From contig NC_054881.1 of assembly GCF_018320785.1 (NCBI RefSeq), positions 18,414,275 to 18,478,274 on the forward strand: 64,000 bases of DNA. Direction: 5' to 3'. Positions 59,083 to 64,000 of this stretch are shown in pieces. The notes beneath the pieces were generated by a model that worked only from the letters and a program-made list of their open reading frames with translations, made no database searches and was not told the DNA's origin. Position 1 is the first letter of the stretch. Each line of letters begins with the position of its first letter. The position numbers and the translations under genes are program-made. This DNA is from Cheilinus undulatus (taxonomy: Eukaryota > Chordata > Actinopteri > Labriformes > Labridae).

Positions 59083-62000
59083 GTGAGAAGTCCACACAGA
59101 TGCTTCTTACATGTACTTTTTTTCAACGTGGATGTTAAAGGTTACAGTACATAACCAATTCAAGTTGAAAATCAGTCATTCTGTTCAAGAGTGAGGATAT
59201 GATTAAGAAAGTAACTGATATTACTGTCTTCTCTGAAGTTGCAACATGTTTAGGGTTTGTGCTTTAACTTCAGCTGAAAACAATGAAAACTTCATATTAT
59301 ACCTGGACCTCTCGTCCTATATGTTTACAACTTCAACATGTAAATTTACTCTATATGCATGCAGTAGAAAAAAAGACACAGGTATATGCTTCACATAAGG
59401 CTGATAATAGGCCGATATGGGAGTGGATTCTATATTACGCCTGCTCATGCATGCAGTAGTAGCATTATTAAATGCAGGATTTAAATGTACAACAGCAAGA
59501 TGCAGGATGACCAAAGGTAGTTTTTGTAATTTGAAGGCCCCAGGAAGACGGTGATATGAGGACCTTCTTCGTGTAGCTAAATAGCAGGTGGACACCATTT
59601 CCTTTCAGATAACGAAGCTAGAGAACTACGGGTCATACCCAGATGGGAAATATAAATACCGGGCAGAACTTCATCAGCTGTTAAAAGAGCATCATAACTC
59701 AAATTCACTACATTCTAATATTCGAACATGTGTTTAGGCCAGGTGTAACTGGTCTCCTGCCACAAATCATACATTTTTGTTCACTGTATGCCATTTTAAC
59801 ACGCAATAATCCACCTATTCATTATTTCAATGTGTCTATGGGGATCTTTTGAACCCTACTTTACATTAAAAATACTCTTTTTAAAAATTAAGATAATTGT
59901 AGATGTTATCCTCATATTTATTGAACACCTACAATGGCTAGCTATATCTTGAGGCCCTTTGGAGTAAGAGGCCCCAGGCTGTTGCCTATCTTTGCCAAAT
60001 GGTAAATGAGGATTACAAGGCATATTTATTTACAGAGCCCAATTTATCCCTGAGCTTTTAAAGAGCTTTACAGAGTTGAAAACACTCACGATTATTTATG
60101 ACATTATAAATGTTAAAAGATATGGCTTTATGGAAAAGTAAGACATTACAATATGAAACATTCATGTTAACAAGCTAGCTAGCAGTTAAGTAGTTGTGTG
60201 TCATGTATTTTTTTTTTACTGTATTCCTCTAGCTCAGATCTCAATCACACCTAAGATGAAGCAAAATCTAACCGCACAGCATATTGATATTCATACAAAA
60301 CAGCCTCTTTAAAACAGGATACAGTAACTTAAATTGTTGTAGAATTATGGTTGTATATGGTTGCTCACAATGACCACAGCATACCTAGACTAGGCTCAAG
60401 GTGCACAGGGAACACCATTTGAGAAACACTGGGCTTATGGTGATATCCAATGATAGAAGCCTGGTGTGGAAACCTTTGGGCATGTAAAACGCCCAGTCCA
60501 GTTTTTGCCTGGTTATTGTGTGTAGATCTGAGAACTATTCTAGAGTTATCTAGATGTGTCTGCCCAATTGAAGGATTCAAATTAAGTTTGATTTTAGTTG
60601 GACTGGCATGTTCCCATGCAAAATGCAATAATTAGACTTTTTCTAACTGCATGTAAATGAATTGCATGTCAAGGCGTCTTTGATTTTCTGCAGAAAAGCA
60701 TAGTTCGCATTGGCCATGTTGCAGACTGTGACTGATAACTTTGCAATAGGAATTAGCAACTTCAGGTTCAGTTGCAACCTTCCTCCAGCCAGCTGCTTCC
60801 TTATTTTAATAAATAACTTCTCATGTCAACTTTGCCAGTAACAATTCTAACTATTGCTGTCAATTGATTAAAAAATGATCGATCAACGATTGACTTTGTA
60901 ATTATTTAATTTCTTCCCTGTTTCCCATATATTGAGCTGTCTGTAGAGCACTGGTTCCCAATCCGGGGTCCATGACCCCTTTTGGGGTTTCTAAAAGATC
61001 TCTGAGGTTATGAATTTAGAACTGCACATATGCTGCGTTCCATGTACCTCGGATGTCGGGATATCAAGGAGCTAATACATGAAGGGACTGCATTACTCTG
61101 CATTACTTTTAGGTCATAAGACGATTATTTAATGGGCCTAATTAATGAGTTAAACAGGATATCAGTGAGAGGGCATTTAGCCTATGTTTTTTAATGATGT
61201 TTGGGGTATAGCTTATGCACATTGAAATAGCTACTGACTTATATTTCTTTGTATATTATGTCAAATATGGTTTAAGCAGGGTAACAAGCTGTCAAGCCAG
61301 TTAAAGCTTCACCCAAATCTGCTTTTCTCTGACTTTATTGCGCATTAATGGAAATAAATTCTAAGTTCAATGCCAATTCACTAATATTCATTGAGGACTG
61401 GCTCGAGCAGTGGAAAGTACAAAGACCTCTTGTTGGCATCTGATAACGTGGAGCAGTGTTTCCCAACCATTTTTCCTTAGACACTCCCAGGATCCAGGAG
61501 AGAAGAAAAAGTGACGCACTGCCATCAAAACTCAACATAGAACCAATGACGTAGGGCATCTGGGCTGCACAGCTGTTGTTGTTTTTTTTTTTATCTTCGG
61601 GTCACATCCTCCTGGCCTTTTATTGTTGCGAACTTCGAGTGAACCTGAGCCCTCATAACTGACTGAAGTAACTCAAATCAGCTAAGTAAGAACCTGCTTT
61701 TTGAAAACTGACTAATGAGCTGTAGGCGGGTCATTGACGGATAAGACTTTTCAAAAGGTCAATTTTAAAATATTAAAAATAAGGATATATTTGGCTATTG
61801 TTCAAACATTTGGAATGTAGTGTACACATGCATTTATGCGAAAAACTCAAATTAAGAGATTTTAGTGTTTTTAAAGTTGAATTAATAGGACACAGCCTTA
61901 AAAAAAGTAATTTGGGGCGACCATGATTTATCTCAAAATTAATATATTTATTTAGCATTACTAACAGTTTAACAAGTATCAGCAATTAAATAAACAGCTT

Positions 62001-64000
62001 AAGAGGGCCAGGGTTGAGTGCCCTTTCATTTTTTGTAAACCATGATTTTATAAGTTTATTCTATAATAGCAGTGTCTCCCTCGTAATGCAGTTACAATAG
62101 CAATTTTTGCTCTAAAACCCATAAAACTGATTTAAAATGTATACAGATAGTATCTACTTAACCATAGTATACCACTGATGAACATTTGAGCCAAAACTGA
62201 TGGATATTCTGTTTTGACTTTGTACAGTTATTGCCAATTGTTGGTTACCCCACATGACAGATAGTCGCCCCAAATGATGAAAAGGTAGTGAAAAGTCTAT
62301 TTAAAATGTACACAAAACAGTTCAGACAAAAGTAAACTGAACACACTTTTAATTCAAACAACATTTCAACAATTCAGCATTCAAATATTACAAATGATAA
62401 GAAATAATTTAAAAAGTTAAAGTGTAACACACATTATATGTTTCAGGAACTTGTTCAAGAACAAACATTTCACAAATGAAGAAGGGTTAAGTAGCATCAC
62501 TTTTGTGGACCCTGGTAGTCACACTAGACAGAGATGAACAATTTTGGTCCTGTTCCATCATATCTGTAAGTCCATAGGTTTCTGTGAGAGAGAGCAGCAG
62601 ACAAGTTCTAGTCAACAACATCAACCATAGAAAATATTGGACTGCTGTTGGACATTCACTGCAACCATGCACCGGCGCATGGAGACGCTGAGCCATGCAG
62701 TTATTTGGGTGAAAAAACACCCTTTCCATGCATATTGGCCTTTCTGCATTAAACATCTAATGATGAGGTTGGTAAAAGCACAGTGTTAATAGAGTAAACA
62801 TCAGTCTACTGTCTGTAAGAGATGATGGAAATGCGACACAGTCTTTAAGATGCACAAACTTTCCAGAGATCAGGAAAAAAATCCACCTCTGTGTAATTAT
62901 AAAGGTTGATAAATGCATGTAAATAAAGTAGATAAACATTACTTTGACACTGCTGTTACTAAGCCATAACTAGGAGTCAAATCAGACTGAAGCTCTCAGC
63001 TGTTTGTGTGAGGCACCGTTGTAAATGATGATGTGACGAGTGTTCTGGTTGTTTTCTTGGACTTTTCCTTTATTAAGGAAGGAAACTTTGTGAAGGTGGT
63101 GCTTAAATAAACATGTAATATATTACCATTCCTTCAATTAAACACGCTGTTGCTCCGAGTATTTATCATGGATAGTCAGAATCCATGGAATGCAGGTTGG
63201 ATTGGACACATCTGCTGCGGTGAACACTCAAGGACCTTCTTTTTTTGCGCTTTATTTTTCAACCACAGGGGTTACCCCTTGGTAAACACCTGAAACAAGA
63301 TACTGCAAACCATACCTTATAACAGGGCAAAACATGCTAAATAGTGGACCACTCTTTTAAGTTCAAAGTATTACAGAAAAAGTCATTCTTAATCCTACAA
63401 ACATGACAGTTTGAAATACAAATAAATAAGATATACTGTATGTTACCTAGAGTTTTTTTTTACCTTGCTCTTTTCCTGGCAAGATATTCTGCTCTTGCTG
63501 CAGGGTCTGAGGCTCCGCCCACAAGGAGATGAAAACAATATAATGCTGTTTCGTTTTAAAAAAGTTTTCTATAAATACGGAACCACTGAAAACGCTGTAG
63601 TATATATGCCAAGCCTGTAATGCTGCCACGGAAATGCACCAAAAGAGAGAAGAAGAAGATCACAGAAAACTGACACAAACTTTCCTCTAGTTGCCCTTCT
63701 GGTTTGTCTCCGTGTTGGATATAAGAACATCTGGTGTGTGTGCTTTGCAGTGGTGGTAAAGAAGCATCAGATTTTGCTGTTAAAGCCATAACGAGCTCAG
63801 TAGCTCTCTGCAGCACGAACACAACCCTGTAATCCACCATTATTGTTTTGGTCAGACCCGTGCAGGCGTCTTAAGAGAGCTTCGCTATGTGTGATGGAAT
63901 CGTTTCAAGAGAGATACAGTTGGCTGTTCACACGGAGATGAAACAGTATTCGTTTATGGATTTGTGCACTCAGGGACCTGGTTTCTAAAAGTAGCATTTA
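59083..64000. other. Right end of the window: no gene recognised
   Basis: Expected from mammalian synteny are the last ccdc152 exon and selenop (minus strand). I find neither. A 42-codon open exon-like stretch (59609-59737, plus) follows an AG but shows no CCDC152 similarity. Minus-strand open stretches at 62487-62756 and 63447-63840 are discussed under findings. The rest is AT-rich, with a hAT-like end near 60955. Confidence 0.5.

Overview
This is a 64 kb piece of a teleost genome, most likely a spiny-rayed (percomorph) fish. The gene content is vertebrate: intron-rich genes with GT..AG splice sites and vertebrate protein families. The repeats are typical of fish: several lineages of dead Tc1/mariner elements, hAT and other MITEs, tRNA-type SINEs and an L2-like LINE fragment. 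I see no bacterial or viral genes, CRISPR array, rRNA or tRNA gene.

Layout. (1) 967-3810, plus strand: the last five coding exons of complement component C6 (two CCP modules and the two C-terminal factor I modules). The rest lies left of the window. (2) 6079-17993, minus strand: a complete complement C7 gene that can be assembled from 18 coding exons with consistent phases (827 codons, with signal peptide, TSP1, LDLRa, MACPF, EGF, TSP1, two CCP and two FIM). C6 and C7 converge tail to tail about 2.3 kb apart. (3) 18.1-24 kb: intergenic, dominated by transposon remnants. (4) About 24.0-51.2 kb, plus strand: the growth hormone receptor gene. It has a probable non-coding first exon ending at 24329 and eight coding exons from 34025 to 51174 (579 aa). 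The cytoplasmic tail, with the usual STAT-type tyrosine motifs, sits in one large last exon. (5) 55210-59082, plus strand: the first seven coding exons (224 codons) of ccdc152, a coiled-coil protein gene. Its last exon is not recognisable before the window ends. (6) 59.1-64 kb: no gene I can name, only weak exon-like stretches on the minus strand near 62.5 and 63.5-63.8 kb.

How the genes relate. C6 and C7 are successive components of the complement membrane attack complex, and in mammals they are also adjacent and tail to tail. Ghr and ccdc152 are neighbours in mammals too, and all four genes map to the same human region (5p13-p12). The window is therefore a compact version of an ancient vertebrate linkage group. 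C6/C7 (innate immunity, liver-secreted) and ghr (JAK-STAT receptor) are not an operon; they only share a neighbourhood.

I did not find a convincing undescribed gene system. The points most worth a second look are a ~600 bp near-perfect palindrome in the putative ghr 3' UTR, an extra extracellular cysteine in Ghr, a C7 stop codon embedded in a poly(A) signal, several nested transposon insertions with clean target-site duplications, and a few unassigned ORFs or exon-like stretches.
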